Below the pieces are notes generated by a model. It saw only the letters and a list, made by a program, of their open reading frames with translations, did not search any database and was not told the origin of the DNA. Position numbers and translations under genes: made by a program. DNA of 64,000 nt from Chryseobacterium culicis (GTDB taxonomy: Bacteria > Bacteroidota > Bacteroidia > Flavobacteriales > Weeksellaceae): the NCBI RefSeq assembly GCF_002979755.1, contig NZ_PCPP01000003.1:248001-312000 (forward strand). The letters run 5' to 3'. Positions 43,567 through 52,439 of the stretch are shown here, in pieces; position 1 is the first letter of the stretch; every line of letters starts with the position of its first letter.

Positions 43567-44340
43567 ATGACTATACTGGATAAAATTATTGAACGAAAAA
43601 ATGAGGAAATTGCATCAGCAAAATCACGCATTTCTCTTGACCAATTAAAAGACACTCAATCTTTTGGAAGATCAACCTATTCTCTGAAAGAATCCATCAA
43701 AAATAAAAGTGGAATTATCGCTGAATTTAAAAGACAGTCTCCTTCAAAAGGAATCATTAACAATAGTGTAGAACCTTTGGAAGTGGTTTCAGCTTACGAA
43801 AATTTTGGAGCCAGCGGAATTTCCATCCTGACTGACAATGATTTTTTTGGAGGAAACTTCAACGATATTCTTAGCGTAAGGAATGATATTAAAATTCCTA
43901 TCCTGCGAAAAGATTTTATGATTGATGAATATCAGTTTTATGAAGCCAAGAGTATAGGTGCAGATGTCATTTTACTGATTGCATCCTGCCTTTCACCTGC
44001 TCAGGTAGAAGAATTCACAGCACTTGCCCATGAGCTGAAAATGGAAGTTTTACTGGAAATTCATACCGAAGATGAGCTAAAACATTTCAACTCAAAAATT
44101 GATCTGGTAGGCATAAACAATCGAAACCTTAAGGATTTCAAAGTTGATCTTCAACATTCCGTTCAGCTAAAAAATCAGCTTCCAAAAGAAGTATTATCGG
44201 TAGCAGAAAGTGGGATTTACAGTCTTGAAGATTTTAAATTTTTAAAGGAAAAAGGATTTGACGGCTTCCTGATGGGAGAGTATTTCATGAAAAATACAAA
44301 TCCGGCCAGCGCTTTTGAAGAATTTGCTTCTCAAATTTAA
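43567..44340 (+). CDS. trpC: Indole-3-glycerol phosphate synthase
   Basis: 257 residues, a TIM barrel. IIAEFKRQSPSKG carries the catalytic Glu/Lys region, then PILRKDFMIDEYQFYEAKS, VGINNRNLKDF and SVAESGI. It converts CdRP to indole-3-glycerol phosphate in tryptophan synthesis. It follows trpD across a 183-bp inverted-repeat element and precedes trpF by 11 bp. Confidence 0.97.
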   Translation: MTILDKIIERKNEEIASAKSRISLDQLKDTQSFGRSTYSLKESIKNKSGIIAEFKRQSPSKGIINNSVEPLEVVSAYENFGASGISILTDNDFFGGNFNDILSVRNDIKIPILRKDFMIDEYQFYEAKSIGADVILLIASCLSPAQVEEFTALAHELKMEVLLEIHTEDELKHFNSKIDLVGINNRNLKDFKVDLQHSVQLKNQLPKEVLSVAESGIYSLEDFKFLKEKGFDGFLMGEYFMKNTNPASAFEEFASQI

Positions 44341-44351
44341 AATAAATAACA

Positions 44352-45035
44352 ATGAACCTGCAACCTATAAACTCAAACCTGCTGCCAAAACTCAAAGTCT
44401 GTGGTCTCACAAAACCGGAACAGATTCAGGAATTGATTTCTATGAGGGTAGATTTCCTTGGTTTTATCTTCTATGAAAAATCGCCAAGATATGCTTTGAA
44501 CCACCTGAGCTTAGAAGAGATATCAACCATTGATCATCAGGGAAAAGTGGGCGTTTTTGTCAATGAAGAAATAGATATCATTGTAAAGATTGTTCAGCAC
44601 GCAGATTTAAATTTTGTACAGCTTCATGGTGATGAAAGCAATAATTTTATTGCTGAACTAAGACAAAAACTGAATCCTAAGGTTGGAATCATTAAAGTAA
44701 TTAGAATAGGAAATATTGATTCTGACAACAAAGATAAAATAGCACAAACTCTTTCCTCCAACCTGCAACCTGTTACCTACTACCTATTCGATACTGACAG
44801 CAAAGCATTTGGCGGAACGGGAAAACAATTCGACTGGAATATTCTGAATGATTTTACCATTCCTCTGCCCTACTTTTTAAGTGGTGGGATTTCAGAAGAA
44901 AATATCGGGAATACAGAAACATTGAAACAGAGGCCTTTTGCTTTAGATATCAATTCAAAATTTGAAACAGAACCTGGAAATAAAGATATTGACAGAATAA
45001 AAAAATTCAAAAATCTGTATCAACAGAATAGATAA
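44352..45035 (+). CDS. trpF: Phosphoribosylanthranilate isomerase
   Basis: 227 residues. LKVCGLTKPEQIQEL carries the catalytic Cys, VQLHGDE follows and LFDTDSKAFGGTGKQFDW supplies the Asp. Odd features: the N-terminus MNLQPINSNLLPK and an internal SNLQPVTYYLF segment are encoded by DNA like the dispersed AACCTGCAACCT repeats of the intergenic regions, suggesting repeat sequence has been taken into the reading frame. The enzyme should still be complete, since family motifs are intact. Confidence 0.95.
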   Translation: MNLQPINSNLLPKLKVCGLTKPEQIQELISMRVDFLGFIFYEKSPRYALNHLSLEEISTIDHQGKVGVFVNEEIDIIVKIVQHADLNFVQLHGDESNNFIAELRQKLNPKVGIIKVIRIGNIDSDNKDKIAQTLSSNLQPVTYYLFDTDSKAFGGTGKQFDWNILNDFTIPLPYFLSGGISEENIGNTETLKQRPFALDINSKFETEPGNKDIDRIKKFKNLYQQNR

Positions 45036-45050
45036 TTAAAAAAACACACA

Positions 45051-45563
45051 ATGATGAATATACATTTGCTAAAGAAGACATTTTACAAAACATTATTTCC
45101 CCCTAAATTCGGAAATGAAAAGATCCAGAACCTGTATCATTTTGTTGCTCAGAACGACAGCAACGTGGAACATTGGGAAGTTGGCGGATTGTTATCTGAA
45201 TTCATTAGCATTATTAAAGATTTTGAGGAAGGAGATATCCAGTATTTCTTTGAGAGAATCAGCTTATGGAACAGCTATTATCTGGTGATTATTTCGGATA
45301 AATTTTTAGATAACCATGTCAGAACAGTGATAAAATATGACTTGGGCTTGATTTATGCTAAAATATTTCTGTTGTATGAAGATTCTGACCCTTATTATCT
45401 GATTGACAACCTGGAAATTGCCATCACGATGTATCAATCCAAAATAGATAAGGCAACCTTAATTGATTTAATGCATAAAATAGAATTATTATATTATAAA
45501 AAACTGATTACCAAGCAACAGCATGACTACCATCTTACTTTTATTAATAGTTTAAACCCATGA
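45051..45563 (+). CDS. Hypothetical protein in the trp operon
   Basis: 170 residues, acidic and helix-rich, no signal peptide or membrane helix (FAQNDSN-type and YFFERISLWNSYYLVIISD segments). I do not recognise the family. It lies 15 bp after trpF and its stop overlaps the next gene by 4 bp, so it is translated with the trp operon. The start could be Met2 (45054). A role in tryptophan synthesis is not indicated by the sequence itself. Confidence 0.75.
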   Translation: MMNIHLLKKTFYKTLFPPKFGNEKIQNLYHFVAQNDSNVEHWEVGGLLSEFISIIKDFEEGDIQYFFERISLWNSYYLVIISDKFLDNHVRTVIKYDLGLIYAKIFLLYEDSDPYYLIDNLEIAITMYQSKIDKATLIDLMHKIELLYYKKLITKQQHDYHLTFINSLNP

Positions 45564-46105
45564 AGTATCAGATAAAAGAAACAAAAGATTTAACAGAAAA
45601 TGAGATAGAACATATCTTGAAACTTTGGGATATTTCTGCCTGGAACACCATGAAATCAGCCTATTTCCGGATGTTTTTCAAAGATTCGGAATTTCATTTT
45701 CTGATGGATAAAGATGAAAATATATTGGCAGTTTTGAGGGTAAATTTTGATTTTACCTTACAAATAGCAGACACAGCATATGCTTTTGCAGAAGCTGTAG
45801 GACTTGTAGCCACTCATAAAAAGAAAGGATATGGTGCAGCGTTGGTGAGCCGTTTCAAGGAAAATGTTATTCATAGAAATAAAGAAACTATTGGTTTTTG
45901 CCACTCAGATCTTCGTCCTTTTTATGAAAAATGTGATATAGAAATACTCTATGACAAAGCCAAAATGATCAAAGAAAGTATAGGCTCCAATTGGGTAAAT
46001 TCTGAAGATGATGATATTTTAATTTTTCATACATCACAGGAAAGAAAAGAACTGCTGAATCAGTTAAGCTCACAAAATAACGCTTATTTAATTACTAAAG
46101 AATAA
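45560..46105 (+). CDS. GNAT-family N-acetyltransferase in the trp operon
   Basis: 181 residues. The acetyl-CoA-binding motif A is visible as [19 protein letters not shown] (V-G-L-V then K-K-G-Y-G-A). It overlaps the preceding gene by 4 bp (ATGA) and precedes trpB by 4 bp. The substrate cannot be inferred; acylation of a metabolite or of a protein are both possible. Its place inside the trp operon is unusual. Confidence 0.85.
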   Translation: MKYQIKETKDLTENEIEHILKLWDISAWNTMKSAYFRMFFKDSEFHFLMDKDENILAVLRVNFDFTLQIADTAYAFAEAVGLVATHKKKGYGAALVSRFKENVIHRNKETIGFCHSDLRPFYEKCDIEILYDKAKMIKESIGSNWVNSEDDDILIFHTSQERKELLNQLSSQNNAYLITKE

Positions 46106-46109
46106 AAAA

Positions 46110-47288
46110 ATGAATTATAAAAACCCCGATGAAAACGGATATTATGGAGAATTTGGAGGTGCTTTCATCCCCGAAATGCTCTATCCTAATGTAGAAGAAC
46201 TGCAAAAAAACTATCTTGAAATCATAGAATCTGAAGATTTTCAGACGGAGTATCAGGATTTGCTTAAAAACTATGTAGGACGGGCTACACCACTCTATTT
46301 TGCTAAAAACTTAAGCGATAAATACCGGACTCAGATTTATTTAAAGCGTGAGGATCTTAACCATACCGGAGCTCATAAGATCAATAATGCACTGGGACAG
46401 GTTCTATTGGCAAAACGTCTTGGAAAAACAAGGATTATTGCTGAAACCGGAGCAGGACAACATGGCGTTGCTACCGCTACAGCATGTGCTTTGCTGGAGC
46501 TGGAGTGTATTGTTTATATGGGAGAAATTGATATTCAGAGACAAGCTCCGAATGTAGCAAGAATGAAAATGCTGGGTGCAGAAGTTGTAGCAGCTACTTC
46601 AGGTTCAAAAACGCTGAAAGATGCGGTGAATGAAGCATTACGAGACTGGATCAACAATCCTGTGACCACTCATTATGTGATTGGAAGTGTTGTGGGACCT
46701 CATCCTTTTCCGGATCTGGTAGCAAGATTTCAAAGTATTATTTCAAAAGAAATTAAAGAACAGCTTAAAGAAAAAATCGGAAGGGAAAATCCTGATTACG
46801 TAATTGCCTGTGTAGGCGGAGGAAGTAATGCAGCAGGAACTTTTTATCATTTTGTAGAAGAAAAAGAGGTAAAAATTATCGCTGCTGAAGCCGGAGGATT
46901 GGGAGTCAATTCAGGGAAATCTGCAGCGACTACCTTTTTGGGAACACTTGGAGTTCTTCATGGAAGTAAAAGCCTTGTGATGCAGACAGAAGATGGACAG
47001 GTTATCGAGCCTCATTCAATTTCCGCAGGACTGGATTATCCTGGAATCGGACCCTTCCATGCCCATTTATTTAAAGAGAAAAGAGCAGAATTCTTTAGTA
47101 TTAATGATGATGAAGCCTTACAATGTGCTTTTGAGCTGACCCGACTGGAAGGAATTATTCCGGCACTGGAAAGTTCTCATGCGCTGGCAGTTTTGGACAA
47201 AAAGAAATTTAATGCAACTGATGTTGTCGTTATTTGTCTGAGCGGCCGTGGAGATAAGGATATGGAAACGTATCTCAAAAATTTGTAA
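46110..47288 (+). CDS. trpB: Tryptophan synthase beta chain
   Basis: 392 residues. Pyridoxal phosphate Lys is in [27 protein letters not shown] and the phosphate-binding [12 protein letters not shown] are intact. It joins indole and serine to make tryptophan. It is TrpB1-like by length and motifs. The GNAT gene precedes it by 4 bp. A 122-bp repeat-bearing gap separates it from trpA. Confidence 0.97.
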   Translation: MNYKNPDENGYYGEFGGAFIPEMLYPNVEELQKNYLEIIESEDFQTEYQDLLKNYVGRATPLYFAKNLSDKYRTQIYLKREDLNHTGAHKINNALGQVLLAKRLGKTRIIAETGAGQHGVATATACALLELECIVYMGEIDIQRQAPNVARMKMLGAEVVAATSGSKTLKDAVNEALRDWINNPVTTHYVIGSVVGPHPFPDLVARFQSIISKEIKEQLKEKIGRENPDYVIACVGGGSNAAGTFYHFVEEKEVKIIAAEAGGLGVNSGKSAATTFLGTLGVLHGSKSLVMQTEDGQVIEPHSISAGLDYPGIGPFHAHLFKEKRAEFFSINDDEALQCAFELTRLEGIIPALESSHALAVLDKKKFNATDVVVICLSGRGDKDMETYLKNL

Positions 47289-47362
47289 AATGTCGGATGT
47301 AAAATGTACAATGTATTTCCTATCCTAACTTTCAATACATAATACTTTATACATTATACTTT

Positions 47363-47390
47363 GTACATTGTACATTGTACATTGTACATT
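47363..47390. repeat. Tandem heptamer repeat (GTACATT)x4 between trpB and trpA
   Basis: Four perfect copies of GTACATT. The surrounding 47289-47410 gap is built of related words (ATACATTATAC, TGTAAAATGTACAATG), with many TGTACA palindromes. It lies upstream of trpA and may fold. Confidence 0.9.
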
Positions 47391-47410
47391 ATACTTTAAT
47401 ACAATAAAAA

Positions 47411-48145
47411 ATGAAAAAACTAAATATATACTTCACAGCAGGAATTCCTCATCTGGAAGATACCGCTGATATTATAAAACTGATTCAGGATTCCGGAGCA
47501 GATATGATCGAAATCGGAATGCCTTATTCAGACCCTGTTGCGGACGGGCCTGTAATCCAGAAAGCACATGAACTTGCTTTACAAAATGGAATGACGATTG
47601 AAAAACTGTTATCTCAGTTGAAAGCGATCAAAAGCGAAATCAGAATTCCGATTATTTTGATGGGTTATATCAATCCAGTTTTGAGCTTCGGATTTGAAAA
47701 ATTCTGCGCGGCATGTGCGGAAAGTGGTGTTTCAGGATTGATTCTTCCCGATCTCCCTCCTATTGAGTTTGAGAAAAATTACCAGCAGATTTTACAACAA
47801 TATAACCTTAATTTCACCTTTCTGGTAACCCCGGAAACTTCGGATGAAAGAATGATTTATCTGGATTCTTTAAGTTCAGGCTTTCTGTATGCAGTAAGCT
47901 CTTCTTCTACAACAGGTAATGAAAATGCAGTGGTAAAAAATGAAAACTACCTTTCCAGGGTAGCTTCTCTTCCACTCAAAAATCCGGTGATGATCGGATT
48001 TGGGATCAAATCGAAAGAAGACTTTGAAAATGTTACAGAAAAAGCAGACGGTGGTATTATCGGAACAGCCTTTGTAAATATCCTGCTTCACGATAAAGAC
48101 TGGAAGAAAACGGCTATAGATTTTATCCATTCCATAAAAGGGTAA
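47411..48145 (+). CDS. trpA: Tryptophan synthase alpha chain
   Basis: 244 residues, a TIM barrel with the catalytic Glu in ADMIEIGMPYSDPVADG and the Asp region (LPDLPPIEFEKNYQ). GFGIKSKEDFENV binds the phosphate. It splits indole-3-glycerol phosphate and passes indole to TrpB. It ends the trp operon; lipB starts 31 bp later. Confidence 0.97.
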   Translation: MKKLNIYFTAGIPHLEDTADIIKLIQDSGADMIEIGMPYSDPVADGPVIQKAHELALQNGMTIEKLLSQLKAIKSEIRIPIILMGYINPVLSFGFEKFCAACAESGVSGLILPDLPPIEFEKNYQQILQQYNLNFTFLVTPETSDERMIYLDSLSSGFLYAVSSSSTTGNENAVVKNENYLSRVASLPLKNPVMIGFGIKSKEDFENVTEKADGGIIGTAFVNILLHDKDWKKTAIDFIHSIKG

Positions 48146-48176
48146 AAATCACTAAATTTGTATATCAAAAATTGAA

Positions 48177-48905
48177 ATGAATACAAATCTAAATAAAGCA
48201 GTAGAATTTGAAGATTTAGGAGTCAAAGAATATCAGCCAGCCTGGGATTATCAGGAACAACTGATGAAAAATATCATTGACACCAAAATAAAAAACAGGG
48301 ATCTTCCTGCAGAGGAACATAGTATTACGCCCAATCACCTTCTTTTTGTAGAGCACCCTCACGTGTATACTTTGGGAAAAAGCGGGCACGAGGAAAATAT
48401 GTTGGCCGGTATTGATAAGCTGAAAGAAATTGATGCTACTTTCGTAAAAGTAAACCGTGGTGGAGATATTACGTATCATGGGTACGGACAGGTTGTAGGC
48501 TACCCTATTCTGGATCTTGAAAACTTTTTTACAGATATTCATTTATATATGAGGAATCTGGAAGAAGTAATCATCAGAACCATTGCCGAATATGGGATTA
48601 AAGGAGAACGCTCTCCGGGAGAAACAGGAGTATGGCTGGATGTAGGAAAACCCTATGCAAGAAAGATGTGTGCTATGGGAGTGAAAGCTTCCCGTTGGGT
48701 TACCCTGCACGGCTTTGCACTGAATGTAAATACGGATATGCGTTATTTTGAATACATCATTCCGTGTGGAATCAAAGACAAACAGGTTACTTCTTTAAAA
48801 AGAGAACTTGAAAGAGAATTAACTCCTGAAGAAATGGAGGAACTCAAGGCTAAGATCAGAAAACATTTTGCAGAGGTATTTCAGGCAGAATTGATTTACA
48901 AATAG
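48177..48905 (+). CDS. lipB: Lipoyl(octanoyl)-ACP:protein transferase
   Basis: 242 residues. VNRGGDITYHGYGQVVGYPI and CAMGVKASRWVTLHGFALNV are LipB motifs; the acyl-thioester Cys lies in YIIPCGIKDKQVTSL. It transfers octanoyl from ACP to lipoyl domains such as the glycine cleavage H protein. The gene begins 31 bp after trpA with no terminator between, so read-through from the trp operon is likely, though it may also have its own promoter. Confidence 0.96.
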   Translation: MNTNLNKAVEFEDLGVKEYQPAWDYQEQLMKNIIDTKIKNRDLPAEEHSITPNHLLFVEHPHVYTLGKSGHEENMLAGIDKLKEIDATFVKVNRGGDITYHGYGQVVGYPILDLENFFTDIHLYMRNLEEVIIRTIAEYGIKGERSPGETGVWLDVGKPYARKMCAMGVKASRWVTLHGFALNVNTDMRYFEYIIPCGIKDKQVTSLKRELERELTPEEMEELKAKIRKHFAEVFQAELIYK

Positions 48906-48920
48906 TCAAGACTACTTACC

Positions 48921-48965
48921 ATAAAATAAGCCCGGTTTCAATAGTTGAAACCGGGCTTATTTTAT
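48921..48965 (+). terminator. Terminator of lipB and the trp operon
   Basis: A 21-bp perfect stem (48921-48941 with 48945-48965; ATAAAATAAGCCCGGTTTC arm) and loop TAG, with T-rich flank. Confidence 0.93.
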
Positions 48966-48983
48966 GATAATGTTATTTTTATT

Positions 48984-49097
48984 CGCTTAGACTATCCACA
49001 ACGTTTGTCATTCCGCAGGAATCCAGACACAGAAAGCTTATGATAATGAATGAAGATAAAATAAGAGTTTAGATTCCTACGGAATGACAAAGCGAGT
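48984..49097. repeat. Dispersed inverted-repeat element (TTTGTCATTCCG type)
   Basis: TTTGTCATTCCGCAGGAATC (49004-49023) matches the reverse complement of GATTCCTACGGAATGACAAA (49072-49091) at 19 of 20 positions. A further one-arm copy (TTGTCTATTCCGCAGGAATC and flank) lies at 49155-49179. The rest of the 48966-49418 intergenic region is AT-rich with no gene I can support. Confidence 0.85.
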
Positions 49098-49418
49098 AAA
49101 GAAAAGATACGTACTAAAAACATCCGTATTCTAGTGATAAATTATCCATCCAACTTGTCTATTCCGCAGGAATCCAGACTGCAAAAATCAAAAAAATATT
49201 ATTTTAATAATTTTCTATTTCTCCTGAACATCTCTATAAAAATCAGTATTTTTAACAGTATTTTTAATATCATAAAATCAATAAAACAACAAAATAATTT
49301 ATTTTTTTCTAAAAAAATATTGCTCATATTTTAAATTTTATTACTTTTAATGTCACAAAATAGTGAACTATCACCATTATAAAGTTCACTGCAAATTAAC
49401 TACCAAAATATAAAAACT

Positions 49419-50378
49419 ATGAAAAAATTTCTGTTATCCATGATGGTATTCGTGACGATGCTGTCATTCAATGCCTGTTCAGATTCAGGTGCCAATCAGG
49501 ATCCCAATCTTGTTGCTAAAGAGTCTAATGAAATCGCGATGAAAGATTTCGGTAAAACTGTTCCGGTAGGGATTGAAAAAGAAGAGGGAAAATTTAAAGT
49601 CTCTTTTATGGTGAGTGCTCAGCCATACCACATTAAAGACAGTAAGGAAAATGCAGGTTATATTTCTATGATCAGACAAGCCGTTGAAAACGAAACTCCT
49701 GTTCATATTTTCCTGAAAACCAACACCAATGAAATTGCAAAAGTAGATAAACCTACTGATGATGATATCCGTTATTTCAAATCTGTTTTCAATAAAGAAG
49801 AGAGAGGAGACAGCAAAAAAGCAGTGAGTGTTATTCCTAATCTGGCAACACTGAACAGCTTATTTACGCAGATTAAAAATCAGGCTTGTGGTACTTCTAC
49901 AGCATCTTCTCCATGTATCACTTTCAGATATCCAGTGGATGGATGTTATGCAAGAGCTCACAAAATGAGACAAATTCTCCTTAATGCAGGTTACGACTGT
50001 GAAAAGCAGTTCGTTTACGGAAACCTGAGAGCTTCTACAGGAACTTGCTGCGTATCATGGGTATATCACGTAGCCATATTGGTAAGCTTCAAAAATGCTT
50101 CCGGAATTGTTGAGAAAAGAATCATCGACCCTTCACTATTCTCCAGCGGACCTGTAACTGACGCAGCATGGAGAGCCGCTTGTACCAACACAAGCTGTGG
50201 ATCTGCTTCTGTATCTTCTTTTGCCAATACAGCAGGAAATGTATATTACAGAAGTCCATCAGGATCTTTACTGTATGATAACAATTATGTAAATACCAAT
50301 TGTGTATTGAATATATTCTCATCCCTTTCAGGATGTTCTCCTTCTCCTGCACCAAGTGTAGCGAGCTGCGGATTTTAA
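49419..50378 (+). CDS. Preproprotein-glutaminase (protein glutamine deamidase)
   Basis: 319 residues, closely resembling the protein-glutaminase of Chryseobacterium proteolyticum, a secreted enzyme deamidating protein glutamine side chains. A signal peptide (1-20) is followed by a propeptide to about 134 and a mature enzyme of 185 residues beginning AVSVIPNLATLNSLF. With that start, the known triad falls as Cys42 (C176, PVDGCYARAH), His83 (H217, VYHVAIL) and Asp103 (D237, RIIDPSLF). The many Cys (CGTSTASSPC, TGTCC, CTNTSCG) can form disulfides. The propeptide keeps the enzyme inactive until cleaved. The C-terminus is Cys-rich (GCSPSPAPS). Confidence 0.94.
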   Translation: MKKFLLSMMVFVTMLSFNACSDSGANQDPNLVAKESNEIAMKDFGKTVPVGIEKEEGKFKVSFMVSAQPYHIKDSKENAGYISMIRQAVENETPVHIFLKTNTNEIAKVDKPTDDDIRYFKSVFNKEERGDSKKAVSVIPNLATLNSLFTQIKNQACGTSTASSPCITFRYPVDGCYARAHKMRQILLNAGYDCEKQFVYGNLRASTGTCCVSWVYHVAILVSFKNASGIVEKRIIDPSLFSSGPVTDAAWRAACTNTSCGSASVSSFANTAGNVYYRSPSGSLLYDNNYVNTNCVLNIFSSLSGCSPSPAPSVASCGF

Positions 50379-50391
50379 CTAATTTATACAG

Positions 50392-50431
50392 AGCTCCTGC
50401 ATTTATTTTGATACATTGCAGGAGCTTTTTA
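50392..50431 (+). terminator. Terminator after the protein-glutaminase gene
   Basis: AGCTCCTGCA (50392-50401)/TGCAGGAGCT (50417-50426) stem and T-run, between the glutaminase gene and the lipoprotein gene. Leaky read-through may feed the latter. Confidence 0.9.
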
Positions 50432-50447
50432 CTTAATACTTTTTGCT

Positions 50448-50759
50448 ATGAAAGCCTGGTCCTATTTATTATTACTTTTTATTATGATTACATCTTGTTC
50501 CGGTAATTCCAGTTCACAAAACTTAACATGGTATAACAATTCCACCATCACAGATATTACGGAAGACCCGGACAAACCTAATGAAGTTGTTCGTGTGGCC
50601 ATCGGAATAAGTGCTCAGGTTTTTTATATTTCAAAGAAATCACCGGATTACAAGAGTCTTATAGAAAAAGCTACAATGAGCTTTAAAAAAAGTAAAACCT
50701 ATGATATAGGGATTGAAAATAAAACCAATATCATCAAACAAATTAAAGAGGTCAAATAA
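50448..50759 (+). CDS. Lipoprotein resembling the protein-glutaminase propeptide
   Basis: 103 residues with a lipobox (ITSC, Cys17), so anchored outside the inner membrane. The body aligns with the glutaminase propeptide: VVRVAIGISAQVFYIS with KFKVSFMVSAQPYHIK (SAQ then aromatic), then Y..LIEKA with YISMIRQA, and TYDIGIENKTNIIKQIK with PVHIFLKTNTNEIAKVD. The alignment is my own by eye. The propeptide is inhibitory, so a stand-alone membrane-bound copy next to the enzyme could be an inhibitor or a protection protein. No other family is recognised. Confidence 0.7.
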   Translation: MKAWSYLLLLFIMITSCSGNSSSQNLTWYNNSTITDITEDPDKPNEVVRVAIGISAQVFYISKKSPDYKSLIEKATMSFKKSKTYDIGIENKTNIIKQIKEVK

Positions 50760-50765
50760 TCCTGA

Positions 50766-51518
50766 CTATCTGATCACAGAAATTCCGGCATCCACTTTTA
50801 CTTCAGCTCCATGGATGTATGAAGCTTCCTCTGAAGCAAGAAACAGAACTACATTAGCTATTTCTGACGGTTCTCCCTGTCTTTTAAAAGGGATGGTAGG
50901 AATAATATCGTGAATGGCACTTTCAATCTGCTCTCCGGTTAAACCCGTATTATTAAAAATATTGGTTTTAATATGTCCTGGACTCACTCCATTGACACGG
51001 ATGCCACGTTCTGTAAGTTCCACTGCAAAAGTTTTAATGAAAGACTGTACTGCTGATTTGGCTGCAGAATAGACCGAAAAATTAGGCATGGCAATTTCCG
51101 TAGCTACTGAAGTATTGAAAACAACGGAACTTCCGCTTTTCATCAATGGTAATACCTGCTGTACTGTAAAAAAAGGGCCTTTTACCAGCATATTAAAGAG
51201 TTCATCAAACTGGTTTTCATCTACATATTCCACCGGAGCAAATCTCCCGTATCCTGCATTGGCAAAGACCAGATCAATATGTTCTGTATATTTTCTGACT
51301 TCCTGCTGAAGGTTCATCAGATCTTTTATACTTCCGGCATTAGAGACAATTCCAAAAGCCTTTTTTCCTAGCTTTTCCAGAGCAGCATTTACTGTGTCTT
51401 CACTTCTCCCTGTGATAATCGCTGATCCTCCTTCCTCAATAAATTGCTGAGCGGCAGCCAATCCCATACCGTTAGTTCCACCCGTAATTAAAGCTGTTTT
51501 GTTTTTAAATCTCTGCAT
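50766..51518 (-). CDS. SDR-family NAD(P)-dependent oxidoreductase
   Basis: 250 residues of classical SDR. The cofactor loop is ITGGTNGMGLAAAQQF (11-26), the active-site Tyr and Lys lie in FSVYSAAKSAVQSF and the C-terminal VDAGIS is typical. Substrate unknown. It is convergent with the lipoprotein gene (6-bp gap) and divergent from the nitroreductase gene. It is probably a reductase of a carbonyl compound. Confidence 0.9.
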   Translation of the reverse strand: MQRFKNKTALITGGTNGMGLAAAQQFIEEGGSAIITGRSEDTVNAALEKLGKKAFGIVSNAGSIKDLMNLQQEVRKYTEHIDLVFANAGYGRFAPVEYVDENQFDELFNMLVKGPFFTVQQVLPLMKSGSSVVFNTSVATEIAMPNFSVYSAAKSAVQSFIKTFAVELTERGIRVNGVSPGHIKTNIFNNTGLTGEQIESAIHDIIPTIPFKRQGEPSEIANVVLFLASEEASYIHGAEVKVDAGISVIR

Positions 51519-51668
51519 TGTTTTTAGTTTAAATTTCTATTGCAAAGATTGGAATACAGAGCCTTTGAAAAAATCCGAATCATGCGGAATTGAGCCCATA
51601 GACAAATTAATTTTTATCTTTTTTAGCTTTATCAATAATTGACATCAATAAAATCTTTCAAAATTAAA

Positions 51669-51698
51669 TTGCACACAATTAAATTGACTATATATTTG
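51669..51698 (+). promoter_or_regulatory. Bacteroidota-type promoter of the nitroreductase gene
   Basis: TTG at 51669-51671, 19 bp, then TATATTTG at 51691-51698. The start codon is 75 bp downstream, leaving a 5' leader with no other clear feature. Confidence 0.65.
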
Positions 51699-51772
51699 CA
51701 GTGTTAATTTACTTCACTATAAAAATCAGGAAGTTTACAATCACCCAATAGTTTAATTTAAAACAATAAAAA

Positions 51773-52405
51773 ATGTCATTAATAGAAAATCTAAACTGGA
51801 GACATGCCGTAAAAGCTTATGATCCCAATAAAAAAATTTCACAGGAAGACCTTACTACTATTTTAGAATCAGCAAGACTGGCTCCTACTTCATCCGGATT
51901 GCAGCCTTTCCGAATCATTGTAGTGGAAAATCAGGAACTGAAAGAAAAAATGGTGGCAGGAGCTTTAAACCCTGAAGTGATGAGAGACTCTTCTCACGTT
52001 TTGGTTTTTGCAGCATGGGACAGCTATTCTAATGAAAAGATTGACAAAGTTTACGATTATCATACCGATGTAAGAGATCTTCCAAGAGGTCGTTTCGGAA
52101 GCTATACCGATAAAATTAAAGAAATGTATGGAGCTCAGACTCCTGAAGAACATTTTGCACATACTGCACGTCAAACTTATATTGCCTTAGGGATTGCTCT
52201 TGCACAGGCTGCAGAACTTAAAATCGACAGTACTCCGGCGGAAGGATTCAGCAATGCTGTAGTAGATGAAGTATTGGGATTAAAAGAATTAGGACTAAAA
52301 AGTGTAAGTCTTTTATACCTTGGATACCGTGATGAAGCCAATGACTGGCTGTCTTCTATGAAAAAAGTCAGAATTCCAATGGATGAATTTATCATAAAAA
52401 AGTAA
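51773..52405 (+). CDS. Nitroreductase-family NAD(P)H-dependent FMN oxidoreductase
   Basis: 210 residues, the size of NfsB-like enzymes. LNWRHAVKAYDPNKKIS at the start and SARLAPTSSGLQPFRIIVV (FMN-binding) with ARQTYIALGIALAQAAEL are family blocks; YLGYRDEANDWL is near the C-terminus. It probably reduces quinones or nitro compounds. It is followed 34 bp later by ohrR-ohr on the same strand, suggesting a shared oxidative-stress unit. Confidence 0.92.
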   Translation: MSLIENLNWRHAVKAYDPNKKISQEDLTTILESARLAPTSSGLQPFRIIVVENQELKEKMVAGALNPEVMRDSSHVLVFAAWDSYSNEKIDKVYDYHTDVRDLPRGRFGSYTDKIKEMYGAQTPEEHFAHTARQTYIALGIALAQAAELKIDSTPAEGFSNAVVDEVLGLKELGLKSVSLLYLGYRDEANDWLSSMKKVRIPMDEFIIKK

Positions 52406-52439
52406 TACCTTCATCGAATCTTTCGTCGTACTCAATATT

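Noticed and set aside
47363-47390. Possible CRISPR array
   Set aside because: Heptamers are contiguous with no spacers and no cas genes exist in the window.
49134-49334. Plus-strand 66-codon frame after the lipB terminator
   Set aside because: AT-rich low-complexity (many Asn, Ile, Lys, Phe) over a dispersed repeat; no similarity or ribosome-binding context.
50448-50759. Type II toxin-antitoxin pair with the glutaminase
   Set aside because: The enzyme is a secreted zymogen and the partner is a lipoprotein; the arrangement fits an inhibitor better than a toxin-antitoxin module.
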